Shown: positions 16,138 to 24,524 of the stretch, one piece after another
Layout of the letters: each line of letters opens with the position of its first letter
How positions within the stretch are numbered: the stretch's first letter is position 1
Assembly: GCF_009183365.2 (NCBI RefSeq)
Contig: NZ_CP068230.1
Coordinates: forward strand, 4,307,001-4,371,000
Reading direction: 5' to 3'
DNA length: 64,000 nt
Source: Shewanella algae
GTDB taxonomy: Bacteria; Pseudomonadota; Gammaproteobacteria; Enterobacterales; Shewanellaceae
Translations under genes and position numbers: made by a program
Notes under the pieces: generated by a model
What the model was told of the DNA's origin: nothing
Seen by the model: only the letters and a program-made list of their open reading frames with translations
Databases searched by the model: none

Positions 16138-17892
16138 TCAGACCTCATCCCGTTCCATCATCTCGGCCGCCAACGGCACTTGAGACTCGGAGACATCTTC
16201 CACCAGCTTGGCGACCTCTTCTATGGTCGTCAGGCCGCTGCGTAAATATTCCAGAGCCGATTCAGCCAGCGGGGTAAACTGTTCGCTGGCGTAAGCGGCA
16301 CGGGCAAACTCATGGGGATTACCGCTGCGCATCGCCTCTATCATGGTTTCATCCAGTTCGAGGATCTCAAACACCCCGATACGACCGCGATAACCTGTGC
16401 CGGAGCAGCTCTGACACCCTGTGCCCACTCTGAGCCTGGCATCGGAAAAGTCGCGCTTGCTGATACTCTGGAGCCAGACCCTGTCCTGCGGCGTGAGCTG
16501 ATAATCGGTGGCGCAGTTCTTACACACCCGCCGCACCAGGCGCTGGGCTATGATGACCCTGAGGGCACTGGCCACCAAATAACTGGCCGCCCCCATATCA
16601 AGCAAACGCAAGGCACTGGTAATGGCATCATTGGTGTGCAGGGTCGAGAGCACGAAGTGACCTGTCAGGGCACCGCGCAAGCCGATTTCGACGGTTTCCT
16701 GATCCCGCATCTCCCCCACCATTATGATGTCGGGATCCTGGCGCAAGGTGGTGCGCAGTACATTGGAAAAATCCAGGCCTATCTTGTGATTGACCTGCAC
16801 CTGGTTGATCCGCGGCAGTTGATATTCCACCGGATCTTCCACGGTAATGATCTTACTCTCAGCCTTGTTCAGCTCACTGAGAATGCCGTAAAGAGTGGTT
16901 GTCTTACCCGAACCTGTAGGGCCCGTGACCAACAACATGCCGTGGGGGCGTTTTATCTGCCGCCGTACCCGCTCGAGAATATGCGGCGGCATTCCGGTTT
17001 CATTCAGGGTCAAGAGCCCTGCCGATTGGTCCAACAGCCGCATCACCACAGACTCGCCGTGATAGATGGGCATGGTAGACATACGCACATCTATCTGATG
17101 GCCTTTGATTTCAATATGAAAACGGCCATCCTGGGGCAAACGTTTTTCCGAGATATCCAAGCCGGCCATCAGCTTGAGCCTGAGCACCAGCGCTGCGGCA
17201 ATATTGACCTCTTTGAGCACATTTTCCTGCAACAGACCATCCACCCGCTGGCGGATCCTGAGCGACTTGTCGCCGGGTTCAATGTGAATGTCCGAGGCGC
17301 GGATCTGTACCGCATCCTCGAAAATCGACTGCAACAGCTTAACCACTGTGGTTTCGTTGTCGCTGTCACCTTCGGTCAGACTGGCGAGATCGAACTGATC
17401 ATCGGCGGCATATTCCTCCTCCAGCTTGCCAGCCATCTGGGCAATGTGGCCGGTGCGGCGATAGAGGTTATCAAAAGCATCGAACAGCTGCTGTTCCTTC
17501 ACCACCGCCAGTTTCAGGCGTCTTGGTGCCAATAGCACATCCAATTCATCCAGCGCCTGCAGATCGGCAGGATCGCTCATGGCCACCAGCACGGAATCGC
17601 TATCGGCTTCAATTACCAGCGCCCGAAAACGCCGCGCCTGCACTTCGGACAAGAGGTTGACCACCTCGGTAGGAATGGGGCGTTTGCTGATATCGATAAA
17701 GGGAATATTCAACTGATGCGAGAGAAACTGCAGCAGCTGCTCCTCGCTGATAAAGTCCATGTCTATCAGGGTGCGTCCCAGCTTGCGGCCGGTTTGCTTT
17801 TGTTGTGACAGCGCGTTTTGCAGCTGCACCTCGCTGATAATCTGCTCCTGTACCAGGAGATCACCGAGGCGCATTTTCAACTTGGGTTTCAC
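16138..17892 (-). CDS. mshE: MSHA pilus extension ATPase MshE, c-di-GMP-binding
   Basis: The hexameric assembly ATPase of the PilB/GspE family (584 residues). Residues 8-31 (RLGDLLVQEQ...LQNALSQQ) and 37-60 (KLGRTLIDMD...LLQFLSHQ) are two tandem MshEN motifs, the known high-affinity cyclic-di-GMP site of MshE. The Walker A loop GPTGSGKTT spans 324-332. A zinc-binding pair (CKNC...CQSC) lies in the C-terminal domain. The start codon is GTG and overlaps the mshN stop (GTGA). Pilus extension is therefore predicted to respond directly to cyclic di-GMP. Confidence 0.95.
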   Translation of the reverse strand: MKPKLKMRLGDLLVQEQIISEVQLQNALSQQKQTGRKLGRTLIDMDFISEEQLLQFLSHQLNIPFIDISKRPIPTEVVNLLSEVQARRFRALVIEADSDSVLVAMSDPADLQALDELDVLLAPRRLKLAVVKEQQLFDAFDNLYRRTGHIAQMAGKLEEEYAADDQFDLASLTEGDSDNETTVVKLLQSIFEDAVQIRASDIHIEPGDKSLRIRQRVDGLLQENVLKEVNIAAALVLRLKLMAGLDISEKRLPQDGRFHIEIKGHQIDVRMSTMPIYHGESVVMRLLDQSAGLLTLNETGMPPHILERVRRQIKRPHGMLLVTGPTGSGKTTTLYGILSELNKAESKIITVEDPVEYQLPRINQVQVNHKIGLDFSNVLRTTLRQDPDIIMVGEMRDQETVEIGLRGALTGHFVLSTLHTNDAITSALRLLDMGAASYLVASALRVIIAQRLVRRVCKNCATDYQLTPQDRVWLQSISKRDFSDARLRVGTGCQSCSGTGYRGRIGVFEILELDETMIEAMRSGNPHEFARAAYASEQFTPLAESALEYLRSGLTTIEEVAKLVEDVSESQVPLAAEMMERDEV

Positions 17893-19256
17893 TGGCGGCC
17901 TCCTATCTGGGCGAGTCGGTTTTCTATGTAATCACGGGCATCCGCGGACAAGCCCTGGCGCTTGAGTGCTTCCTGGTAACTGGCCTTGGCAGCGTCATAA
18001 TCACCACTCGCATCCTGGGCATAGGCCAGCCCCAACCACCAGCGTCCCTGGGAGGCATCCTGCCGGATCAGGCTAAGATAACTTTGTTGTACCAAGGGCC
18101 AATCCTTGAGGCTTTGGCCAATTTCCGCCTGCAGCAGCCATTTCTCGCGCCCAAGCTCGCTGCCATCGGCTATCTGTTGCAAACTGGCGAGCGCCAGAGG
18201 TAACTCGCTGCGAGCCTTCTGCACCCGGGCCAGCAACAACCAAAAGGTCGGTTGCTGCGGATAGCTTTCGGCACCTTGACGCAGCAGTACTGCCGCCTTG
18301 TCCAATTCGCCGCGGCCATAAAACAGCGCCGCCAGCTCCTGGCGGGCGTTGTGATTGGCATCATTCAAACGCAAGGCTTCGGCATAGGCCGACATTGCCT
18401 TGTCCAACTGCCCCAGCTCCTTGGCCTGTTGTCCCTGTTGCAACTTTTTCTGCGACAGCTCTGCCGGGGTCAGAGATACCTGAGTCACGCTCATTTTCGC
18501 CTGGCTTGGCTTGGCAGCCCCAGATGTGGATTGGGTTATCCAGCCGCTCTCATTGGGGCTGGGCTTCTGATCCAAGCCTGATTTTTCATCGCGACCAGGT
18601 CTTTCTATTTGCACTGACTGAGCCGGCTCTTGTCCAGCCTCCAGCCCGAGCGGCTCTTCCTTGGCTGCCAAACGTTCGGCAACTGCACTGGTTTCAAGGC
18701 TGTCATCGGCCCGGCTTGATTTTAAGTTACCTGTTTCTGAGCCATACATTTCCGGGCTTTTTGTTTCAAAGTCGTTCGTTTCAGAGCTTTTTGTTTCAAA
18801 GGCTGAGCCTTGAGCATTCAAGCCCGCATCAGGAGCTTTGGATTGTTCACTTGGAGCCAGGCTCTTGCTGGGAAGTTGCAGCGCCGAGTTCTGCGCCTCA
18901 GGCTCCAAACTTAATCTATCGCTGCCATCGGCAGTGCTTGAGACTGCCTTAGGCTGCGGCCGATTACGGCCCGTGGGTCCCGGCTCATACGGCACTGTCT
19001 GCGATGGCTCTGCTCGGCTTCCGCTTTGGTTTGCAGCTTGGTTTTGGGTTTGAGAAGCGCTTTGACTGCCACTTCCTAAATAACCACCCAGCCATAACCC
19101 CAGCGCCAATAGAGAGATGCCAAACAGCGTGCCACCGAGCAGCAACCACCAGGGATTGGTCGCCGCTTGACTGGCCTGCCCCGCCGGCACATGAGCTAAG
19201 TTGTGGGGCTGCTGGCGTTTATCCAGGTCCTTGAGCATCTGATTGACCACACTCAT
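17889..19256 (-). CDS. mshN: MSHA biogenesis protein MshN, TPR protein
   Basis: A 455-residue bitopic protein. The ATG at 19256 overlaps the mshM stop (ATGA) and gives MSVVNQMLKDLDKRQ; the frame is open to 19331 but that extension lies inside mshM. A membrane helix occupies about 35-58. A Ser/Glu/Pro-rich low-complexity linker (about 65-265) with imperfect repeats of the type FETKSSE follows. At least four TPR-like helices fill the C-terminus (LDKAMSAYAEALRLN, LDKAAVLLRQGAESYP). MshN probably bridges the inner-membrane complex and the secretin. Confidence 0.85.
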   Translation of the reverse strand: MSVVNQMLKDLDKRQQPHNLAHVPAGQASQAATNPWWLLLGGTLFGISLLALGLWLGGYLGSGSQSASQTQNQAANQSGSRAEPSQTVPYEPGPTGRNRPQPKAVSSTADGSDRLSLEPEAQNSALQLPSKSLAPSEQSKAPDAGLNAQGSAFETKSSETNDFETKSPEMYGSETGNLKSSRADDSLETSAVAERLAAKEEPLGLEAGQEPAQSVQIERPGRDEKSGLDQKPSPNESGWITQSTSGAAKPSQAKMSVTQVSLTPAELSQKKLQQGQQAKELGQLDKAMSAYAEALRLNDANHNARQELAALFYGRGELDKAAVLLRQGAESYPQQPTFWLLLARVQKARSELPLALASLQQIADGSELGREKWLLQAEIGQSLKDWPLVQQSYLSLIRQDASQGRWWLGLAYAQDASGDYDAAKASYQEALKRQGLSADARDYIENRLAQIGGRQ

Positions 19257-20164
19257 AACCAGACTCCCTTCATGGCATAAACCCCGACCGAGGCGCCGAC
19301 TGAAGTAAGGAGCAGTGCCAGAGTCGGCCAAAGCCAGCGCCAGTTCGAAGTACGGGAAGCATCTTCGGTATCCTTGATGGCGCCCTTGATATGCGCCGTT
19401 TTCACTTGCTGTTTGCCTTCACCGAAACAGAGCAGCAGCGCCTTGTGCGCCAAAATATTCACCAATCTGGGGATCCCTCTGGCAGCCACGGCGATACGTT
19501 TACTGTCTGCGGCGCTGAATAACGCCGGCCCCTGATAGCCGGCCACCGCCAATCTGTGGCGCAGATAGGCATAGACTTCATCCCGGGTCAGCGGCCGCAA
19601 GCGATAGCTGAAGGTGATCCTCTGGCGTAACTGTCGAAACGCTTGCTGCGCCAGGCGCGAGTCCAGTTCGGGTTGGCCGAAGATCACCACCTGCAGCAAC
19701 TTGCGGCTCTCGGTTTCCAGATTGGTCAACAGCCGCAAGGCTTCAAGGCTCTCATCCGGCAAGGCCTGGGCTTCATCAAGCAACAAAACAATATTGAGCC
19801 CCTGGGCACTGAGCGCCAGCAGCTGCTGCTGGATAAGACCACTGAGTTGCTGCTGATCTTTAATATCATTCACGGCAATCCCCAGCTCCTCGGCAATCGC
19901 CAGCCTGAGTTCTGCCGGGGTCAGATAAGGATTGGGCAACCAGGCGCAGCGAAACTGCTGCGGTAACTCGTTGAGCAGTTTGCGGCACAGCAATGTTTTG
20001 CCGGTTCCCACTTCGCCGGTGACCTTGATAAAACCTTCACCGGTTTGCAGCGCCACCTGCAGCACCTGCAAGGCCTCCACATGGGGAGCCAACCCCAGGA
20101 AAAATCCTGTGTTGGGGGTCAGGGCAAAAGGCATGCTCTGCATGCCAAAATGCTGCAGATACAT
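19253..20164 (-). CDS. mshM: MSHA biogenesis ATPase MshM (ExeA-like AAA)
   Basis: A 303-residue AAA ATPase of the ExeA/GspA type. Walker A is GEVGTGKT at 50-57 and Walker B is NIVLLLDEAQAL near 125-136. A single membrane helix lies near the C-terminus (about 277-297). ExeA-type proteins help the secretin pass or assemble in the peptidoglycan, which fits its position directly after mshL (eight-base gap) and before mshN. Confidence 0.9.
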   Translation of the reverse strand: MYLQHFGMQSMPFALTPNTGFFLGLAPHVEALQVLQVALQTGEGFIKVTGEVGTGKTLLCRKLLNELPQQFRCAWLPNPYLTPAELRLAIAEELGIAVNDIKDQQQLSGLIQQQLLALSAQGLNIVLLLDEAQALPDESLEALRLLTNLETESRKLLQVVIFGQPELDSRLAQQAFRQLRQRITFSYRLRPLTRDEVYAYLRHRLAVAGYQGPALFSAADSKRIAVAARGIPRLVNILAHKALLLCFGEGKQQVKTAHIKGAIKDTEDASRTSNWRWLWPTLALLLTSVGASVGVYAMKGVWL

Positions 20165-20172
20165 AGAAGCGG

Positions 20173-21861
20173 CTATTCCTGTGGATACCAGCGGTCGAGC
20201 AAGCTCTGAGAGCGTTGCAGTTCTTTTTGCCAGGTGCCATCAACTACCACAGTCGGCTTGAGCAAAATCACCAGCTCTGTCTTGCGCTTTAACTTACTGC
20301 GGTTGGTAAAGGCTTCACCGATAAAGGGTATATCGCCCAGCAGCGGTACCTTGGATACCACTTCGGTATTCTCGCTCTTCATCAGGCCGCCAATCACCAC
20401 CACATCACCGGAAAGCGCCTTGATGACAGTGTCGGACTCACGGATTTCACTCTGGGCCAAGGGCAGATCCAACGAAGAGTCACTTATCTTGATGCTCTTT
20501 TTCTGCTCTTTCACATCTGTGACCGAAGGATGTACATGCAGCAAGACACTGCCGTCTTTGTCTATTTGGGGCGTTACATCCAGAGCGATTCCCGAGAAGA
20601 AGGGTGTCAGCTCCACCTCAGGCGATGTCACCGGTGTAGTGCTGGCCACTGTGGTAGAGGAGACATCTGTGACAAAGTATTCGTCACGGCCAACTTTGAT
20701 CACCGCCTTCTGGTTATTGGACGCTGTCACCCTGGGGCTGGAGAGCACATCGACATCGCCTTGGGTATCCAGCAGAGTGATCATGGCGGTGAAATCCGTT
20801 CCTTTGAGTGACAAAGAGGTCACCCCTCCTATGGCCTCGGTGATCTGATCGCCAAACGAGCCCTCGCTGGTGCCAAAGTTAACCTTGGTGTTACCGTCGG
20901 CCAAAGCGCTGCCAAGCACATCCTGCCACTGGATCCCCTGCTGGTAACCATCGGAGAGGGTCACTTCGAGGATCTTTGCTTCCAGAATAACCTGCCGCTG
21001 CAAATGGCTCTCGGCGGTGGAGAGGAAACTGCGGATCTGCCGCAGCTCGTCCGGATTGGCTCTGACGGTAACCAAGCCAGCCTGGGGAGTGACCACTACA
21101 GAGCGGCCGTCGCCACTGCTGCCGAGAATCGATTCCAGGGTCTTTTGCAGCTCGCCCCAGAAATCTGTCTTGGTGCGGGAACTGATGAAGGTGCCGTTGG
21201 TGTTATTGCTGTTCTGGTCGTTGCCGTTGTTGTTACTACGGTTATTGCTGAAATTGCTGTTATTGCCGTTGTTCAGGCCATTATTGTTGAGGTTGTTATT
21301 GCTGTTGTTGTTATTGTTGTCAGAGATCCTTCCCGAGCTGACCGAAGTCAGCGACAGACCGATACGCTCCATATAGAGGTAATTGACCGGGAAAGTCTCG
21401 GTTCTCAGGCCTGCCGGATAGACCCTCAGGATCCGTCCTTCCCGGCTGATCTCATAGCCGTAAATGTCCTGTACTACCTGCAAGGCTTCACTCAGGGTCA
21501 CGCCCTTGAGCGACAAAGAGATATTGCCGCTCACTTGCGGGTGCACAGCCACGCTGAAGGGAGTGCCTTCCACCAGACTCGGGAAAAACACCCTGGCATC
21601 GACATCATTGGCCGAGACATCAAAACGCCGCTCGGTCTGCACAGGTGCGGCCAGCCCGGCCAGAAGACCATCGGCATTCAACTCTTGCTGCACACCGGGA
21701 GGCAAGCTGGCCGGAGGAGGCACTGCTGCCATGGCATTTTGCTGCGCCATGGAATCGCGCAGCGCCTCTTTGGAGGCGGCTGGGTTGGGCCTATCCGTGG
21801 TTTGGCAGGCCGCCAGGCCCAGAGCCAGCAACGGCAGCATATAGGCGAGTCTGGTTTTCAT
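20173..21861 (-). CDS. mshL: MSHA outer-membrane secretin MshL
   Basis: The outer-membrane pore for the pilus (562 residues). A lipoprotein signal is visible (LLALGLAAC, then Q). N domains follow (STN-type, residues about 95-160; N1-type 245-300), then the secretin domain (about 305-540) with VPLLGDIPFIGEAFTNR and the terminal beta strand. Between the N domains lies a 45-residue Asn-rich linker (about 179-222), encoded with mixed AAT/AAC codons. The start shares one base with the mshK stop (TAATG). Confidence 0.92.
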   Translation of the reverse strand: MKTRLAYMLPLLALGLAACQTTDRPNPAASKEALRDSMAQQNAMAAVPPPASLPPGVQQELNADGLLAGLAAPVQTERRFDVSANDVDARVFFPSLVEGTPFSVAVHPQVSGNISLSLKGVTLSEALQVVQDIYGYEISREGRILRVYPAGLRTETFPVNYLYMERIGLSLTSVSSGRISDNNNNNSNNNLNNNGLNNGNNSNFSNNRSNNNGNDQNSNNTNGTFISSRTKTDFWGELQKTLESILGSSGDGRSVVVTPQAGLVTVRANPDELRQIRSFLSTAESHLQRQVILEAKILEVTLSDGYQQGIQWQDVLGSALADGNTKVNFGTSEGSFGDQITEAIGGVTSLSLKGTDFTAMITLLDTQGDVDVLSSPRVTASNNQKAVIKVGRDEYFVTDVSSTTVASTTPVTSPEVELTPFFSGIALDVTPQIDKDGSVLLHVHPSVTDVKEQKKSIKISDSSLDLPLAQSEIRESDTVIKALSGDVVVIGGLMKSENTEVVSKVPLLGDIPFIGEAFTNRSKLKRKTELVILLKPTVVVDGTWQKELQRSQSLLDRWYPQE

Positions 21862-22187
21862 TAATGTTTTTCCTTGCGCTCGGTAATCGCTTGAAACAGA
21901 TAGAGTCGGCGACCATCGGCCAGTAAAACACTGTCCTGATCGATACGGCTTAACACCACTCCTTGAATCCTGTCTCCCTGGCGGTAAATTTGGTTATTAA
22001 TCACGGCCCGCCTGCCCTGAGGTCCGCTGAGCAGGCTGCTCAGTATCAGGCCCTGCCCTCCCTGCTCCTTGGCTGGCAAATTTACTCCCTGTGCCGGCAT
22101 GGTAGGGTCCCGCAGGCTGGCTGCTGCCAGACCCTGGCTGCAGAGCATCGCCAATAAGATTAAGCACTTAGCTGGATGATGCCACAC
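21861..22187 (-). CDS. mshK: MSHA biogenesis protein MshK (PilP/GspC-like pilotin partner)
   Basis: A small exported protein of about 108 residues. I chose the GTG at 22187, which has GAGGAC upstream; the ATG at 22202 (MRTLSVWHHP) is the alternative. Both overlap mshJ. A hydrophobic signal (CLILLAMLCSQGLAAA) is followed by SLRDPTMP and a small beta domain (AVINNQIYRQGDRI, VVLSRIDQDSVLL), the PilP/GspC homology-region type that docks on the secretin N domain. It precedes mshL immediately, as expected for a secretin partner. Confidence 0.8.
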   Translation of the reverse strand: MWHHPAKCLILLAMLCSQGLAAASLRDPTMPAQGVNLPAKEQGGQGLILSSLLSGPQGRRAVINNQIYRQGDRIQGVVLSRIDQDSVLLADGRRLYLFQAITERKEKH

Positions 22188-22827
22188 TGATAAAGTCCTC
22201 ATTGATGCTGAGCGTGTATAACTCAAGTTGCACACTGGCCTTGGGATACTCAGACACCCGGTAATCCAGGCGCTTCCAATAGAGCTTGTCCGGCATGTTT
22301 TCCACCGCTTGCACAAACTTGAGCACGGCGAAATAGTCGCCTTCAAACTCCAGCACTATGCCGTGACTATAGAGATTCATCTGTTGTTCATCAGCTTTGC
22401 CTACCACCAGCAAAGGTGTTGGGGCGACAGACTTGAAGCCGGTCAGCTGTATTCCTTGCACCCGTTCCAGCAAGGCGGTAAGCAATGATGGCATATAGCT
22501 GGCGGGCACCATGTCGACCATCTGGCGGTCCAGTTGTTGATCCAACGCAGCGATATCACGATTGACTTGCCCCAAGCGGGCCTTGAGCGGCGTATCAGGG
22601 TCTTCCGCCAGGCGTTGGCGATAGAGCTCCAGCTGTTGCTGACTGAGTTTGATGCTACTCTGGCCGGCATGCAGGCGTTGCAGATTGCTCTGGCGCTCCA
22701 GCCAGAAAGACTCCAGCGGCAGATACAGCAGAAACAGCAGCAATAACAGGCTGACTCCCGCCACCATGATCCTCTCTCTTTGACTCAAACCATCAAAGGC
22801 TTGGCCCAGACGCCGAAGGAAATTCAT
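22168..22827 (-). CDS. mshJ: MSHA biogenesis protein MshJ (PilO/GspM-like)
   Basis: A 219-residue bitopic protein: short basic cytoplasmic N-terminus, membrane helix at about 23-38 (VSLLLLLFLLYLPLESF), coiled-coil stretch (about 45-95) and a small ferredoxin-like C-terminal domain. This is the PilO/GspM architecture, a component of the inner-membrane alignment complex with MshI1 and MshI2. The ATG overlaps the mshI2 stop by four bases. Confidence 0.86.
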   Translation of the reverse strand: MNFLRRLGQAFDGLSQRERIMVAGVSLLLLLFLLYLPLESFWLERQSNLQRLHAGQSSIKLSQQQLELYRQRLAEDPDTPLKARLGQVNRDIAALDQQLDRQMVDMVPASYMPSLLTALLERVQGIQLTGFKSVAPTPLLVVGKADEQQMNLYSHGIVLEFEGDYFAVLKFVQAVENMPDKLYWKRLDYRVSEYPKASVQLELYTLSINEDFISVASSS

Positions 22828-23423
22828 TTCTTCACCTCCCGGGCTTCACTGGTCAGGACGAAGGCCAGTGGCTGGCCTGGCTCCCGAGCCATGGTCATGG
22901 AAGCAAACGAGCGCCCTCTCAGACTCTCGGTTTGTTTGAGCCTGTCTATCCAGCGCGGCAGACTCTGCGGATATTGGCCGAAACCTTCAAACTCCAGCTT
23001 GTCTTCTTCAAGTTTGATGCGGCTCAACCACACGCTGCCATCGGACACTTGGGCCAACTCCTGCAGCACAGGCGCAAAGCCCTTGGACGTCATGCGCTCC
23101 CGCTGCCCAAGCTCGGTCAGCAGTAAACCCTTGAGCTCTCGCTCCTGAGTACGACGCTCCAGCTCAATGACCAGCTCGGCACTAGGCTGACGCTTGGCCA
23201 ATTCGGCTTCCAGTTGTTGTTTTTGGCTCTCCAAGGCCTGTCGCTGCGACTCGACCTCAAGCAACTGCCTGGACACTTGCGTTTGCTGCCACCATCCCAA
23301 GCCGATAAGTGAGAGTCCCAGTAACAAGAACACACCAGCAACAACCAGTAAACGAACAAAACTGAGCCTTAGCCTGGGAGGCAAGAGTGAAGATGAATAG
23401 AGATTGATCCGGGTCTTGCTCAT
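22824..23423 (-). CDS. mshI2: MSHA biogenesis protein MshI2 (PilN-like)
   Basis: A 199-residue bitopic protein. MSKTRINLYSSSLLPP carries the short PilN-type cytoplasmic motif (INLY) that binds the PilM-like partner. One membrane helix (about 25-45) precedes a coiled coil rich in Gln/Glu (about 55-95) and a periplasmic domain. It overlaps both neighbours by four bases. In Vibrio the mshI region is annotated as one gene; here the PilM and PilN parts are separate, as in other Shewanella. Confidence 0.86.
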   Translation of the reverse strand: MSKTRINLYSSSLLPPRLRLSFVRLLVVAGVFLLLGLSLIGLGWWQQTQVSRQLLEVESQRQALESQKQQLEAELAKRQPSAELVIELERRTQERELKGLLLTELGQRERMTSKGFAPVLQELAQVSDGSVWLSRIKLEEDKLEFEGFGQYPQSLPRWIDRLKQTESLRGRSFASMTMAREPGQPLAFVLTSEAREVKK

Positions 23424-24304
23424 TTGCTACCCCGCTCCAGTTCCAGATAGCTGAGCTCAGCCATTTTCATACCGACATCCATGCCATTGACCGGACGCAC
23501 CTGCTGGTTAAAGTTACTGGACACAAGTTGCGCCAGAGCATCGGTTTGCCCCTGAACCATGATTTCAATCGAGGCTACCGGCGCTTGTCTGAGCTGGCTT
23601 TCAAAAAAGTCCATCGAGCGCTGGATCTCCAGGCTGAGGGTATCGGCAACGCCGAACCCCAAGGATTCGGCATCGGTCTGGTGCAGTTCGGCAAATCCGC
23701 GAATGCGCCGCTGCATGTAGAGTTCACCCTCGCGCACCACAGTGAGCAGTAACTCCTGCCCGGGAATTTGGCTGATCACCAGCCTGGCCATAGGGTCTTG
23801 GCCAAAGAGGTTAGTGGGCAGTAACTCTTCGATGCTGATCCCCACCAACTCCATACCGGCCTTGTCTATTCCCTGGGCCAAAGCAGATAGGCTGCTGCGG
23901 GAGCAAACCACCACATTGAGTTTGTCACTGCTTTTAATCGGTGATTCGAAGTAGTCCAGATGGATATCGGCCGGCGGCGGGCTGACCATGTCCTTGACCG
24001 CCCAAACCAGCGCTTGAGCCATCTCATCGGCTTCTACCTTGGGCCGGTCGGCGCTCAGAAGTTGATAATGGCCAAAGCCCAACGCCAACTGCAATTTTGA
24101 GGGGCCAAAGTCGGCATAGATAGCGGAAAACAGTGCATTCCAATCATCTTTTTGCAGTGGATAGCTGTGGCAGAGTGCACCTTGGTTGTCACTGCCGGGG
24201 CGAAAGACCCAGGCGTGATTGGCCGCGAGGAAAATGCCGGTAGCGACGCCGGATTCGGACGAGCCAAAGCTAAAAAGACGACTGATGAGTGACTTGTTCG
24301 TCAT
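23420..24304 (-). CDS. mshI1: MSHA biogenesis protein MshI1 (PilM-like)
   Basis: First gene of the pilus assembly block, 294 residues, soluble, with PilM-like actin-fold sequence features (ISQIPGQELLLTVVREGELYMQRRIRG, FESQLRQAPVASIEIMVQG). It lacks the fully conserved nucleotide loops of PilM at the N-terminus. It is expected to bind the cytoplasmic tail of MshI2 and connect to MshE. The 220-base gap upstream holds a probable promoter. Confidence 0.84.
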   Translation of the reverse strand: MTNKSLISRLFSFGSSESGVATGIFLAANHAWVFRPGSDNQGALCHSYPLQKDDWNALFSAIYADFGPSKLQLALGFGHYQLLSADRPKVEADEMAQALVWAVKDMVSPPPADIHLDYFESPIKSSDKLNVVVCSRSSLSALAQGIDKAGMELVGISIEELLPTNLFGQDPMARLVISQIPGQELLLTVVREGELYMQRRIRGFAELHQTDAESLGFGVADTLSLEIQRSMDFFESQLRQAPVASIEIMVQGQTDALAQLVSSNFNQQVRPVNGMDVGMKMAELSYLELERGSK

Positions 24305-24428
24305 AGGTAACCCTGAGTCCCTGTGAAAGTGGTTGGCCTGACCTCGGCCTTAAGGTTAACAACTTGCTGCAACCTTAAAAATTAAGTCAATATTTTGGCG
24401 TATCCATTCTAAACACTAATCACTTCAT

Positions 24429-24457
24429 TTTATAGGCAAATATTCTCAAACTGAGAA
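24429..24457 (-). promoter_or_regulatory. Probable msh promoter with operator-like inverted repeat
   Basis: On the minus strand TTCTCA (24452-24457) and TATAAA (24429-24434) are separated by 17 bases, a good sigma-70 layout. The -35 box is one arm of a perfect inverted repeat TTCTCA-AAC-TGAGAA (24443-24457), so a dimeric regulator bound there could block or recruit polymerase. The leader to the mshI1 ATG would be about 115 bases. Confidence 0.45.
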
Positions 24458-24524
24458 CTGCTCTAAAGATAGGCTCACCCATGCTGATAAACAAGTCAAA
24501 CGAATACAAGGCTTGTACTCTAGC

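Noticed and set aside
16312..17535. Long plus-strand open frame of 407 codons
   Set aside because: It lies entirely antisense to mshE, which has full family motifs. The frame is open because of codon bias on the opposite strand; there is no ribosome site or recognisable domain.
21004..21864. Plus-strand open frame of 286 codons with Val/Ala/Ile runs
   Set aside because: Antisense reading of mshL; the Val/Ile runs are the complement of the Asn codons of the MshL linker.
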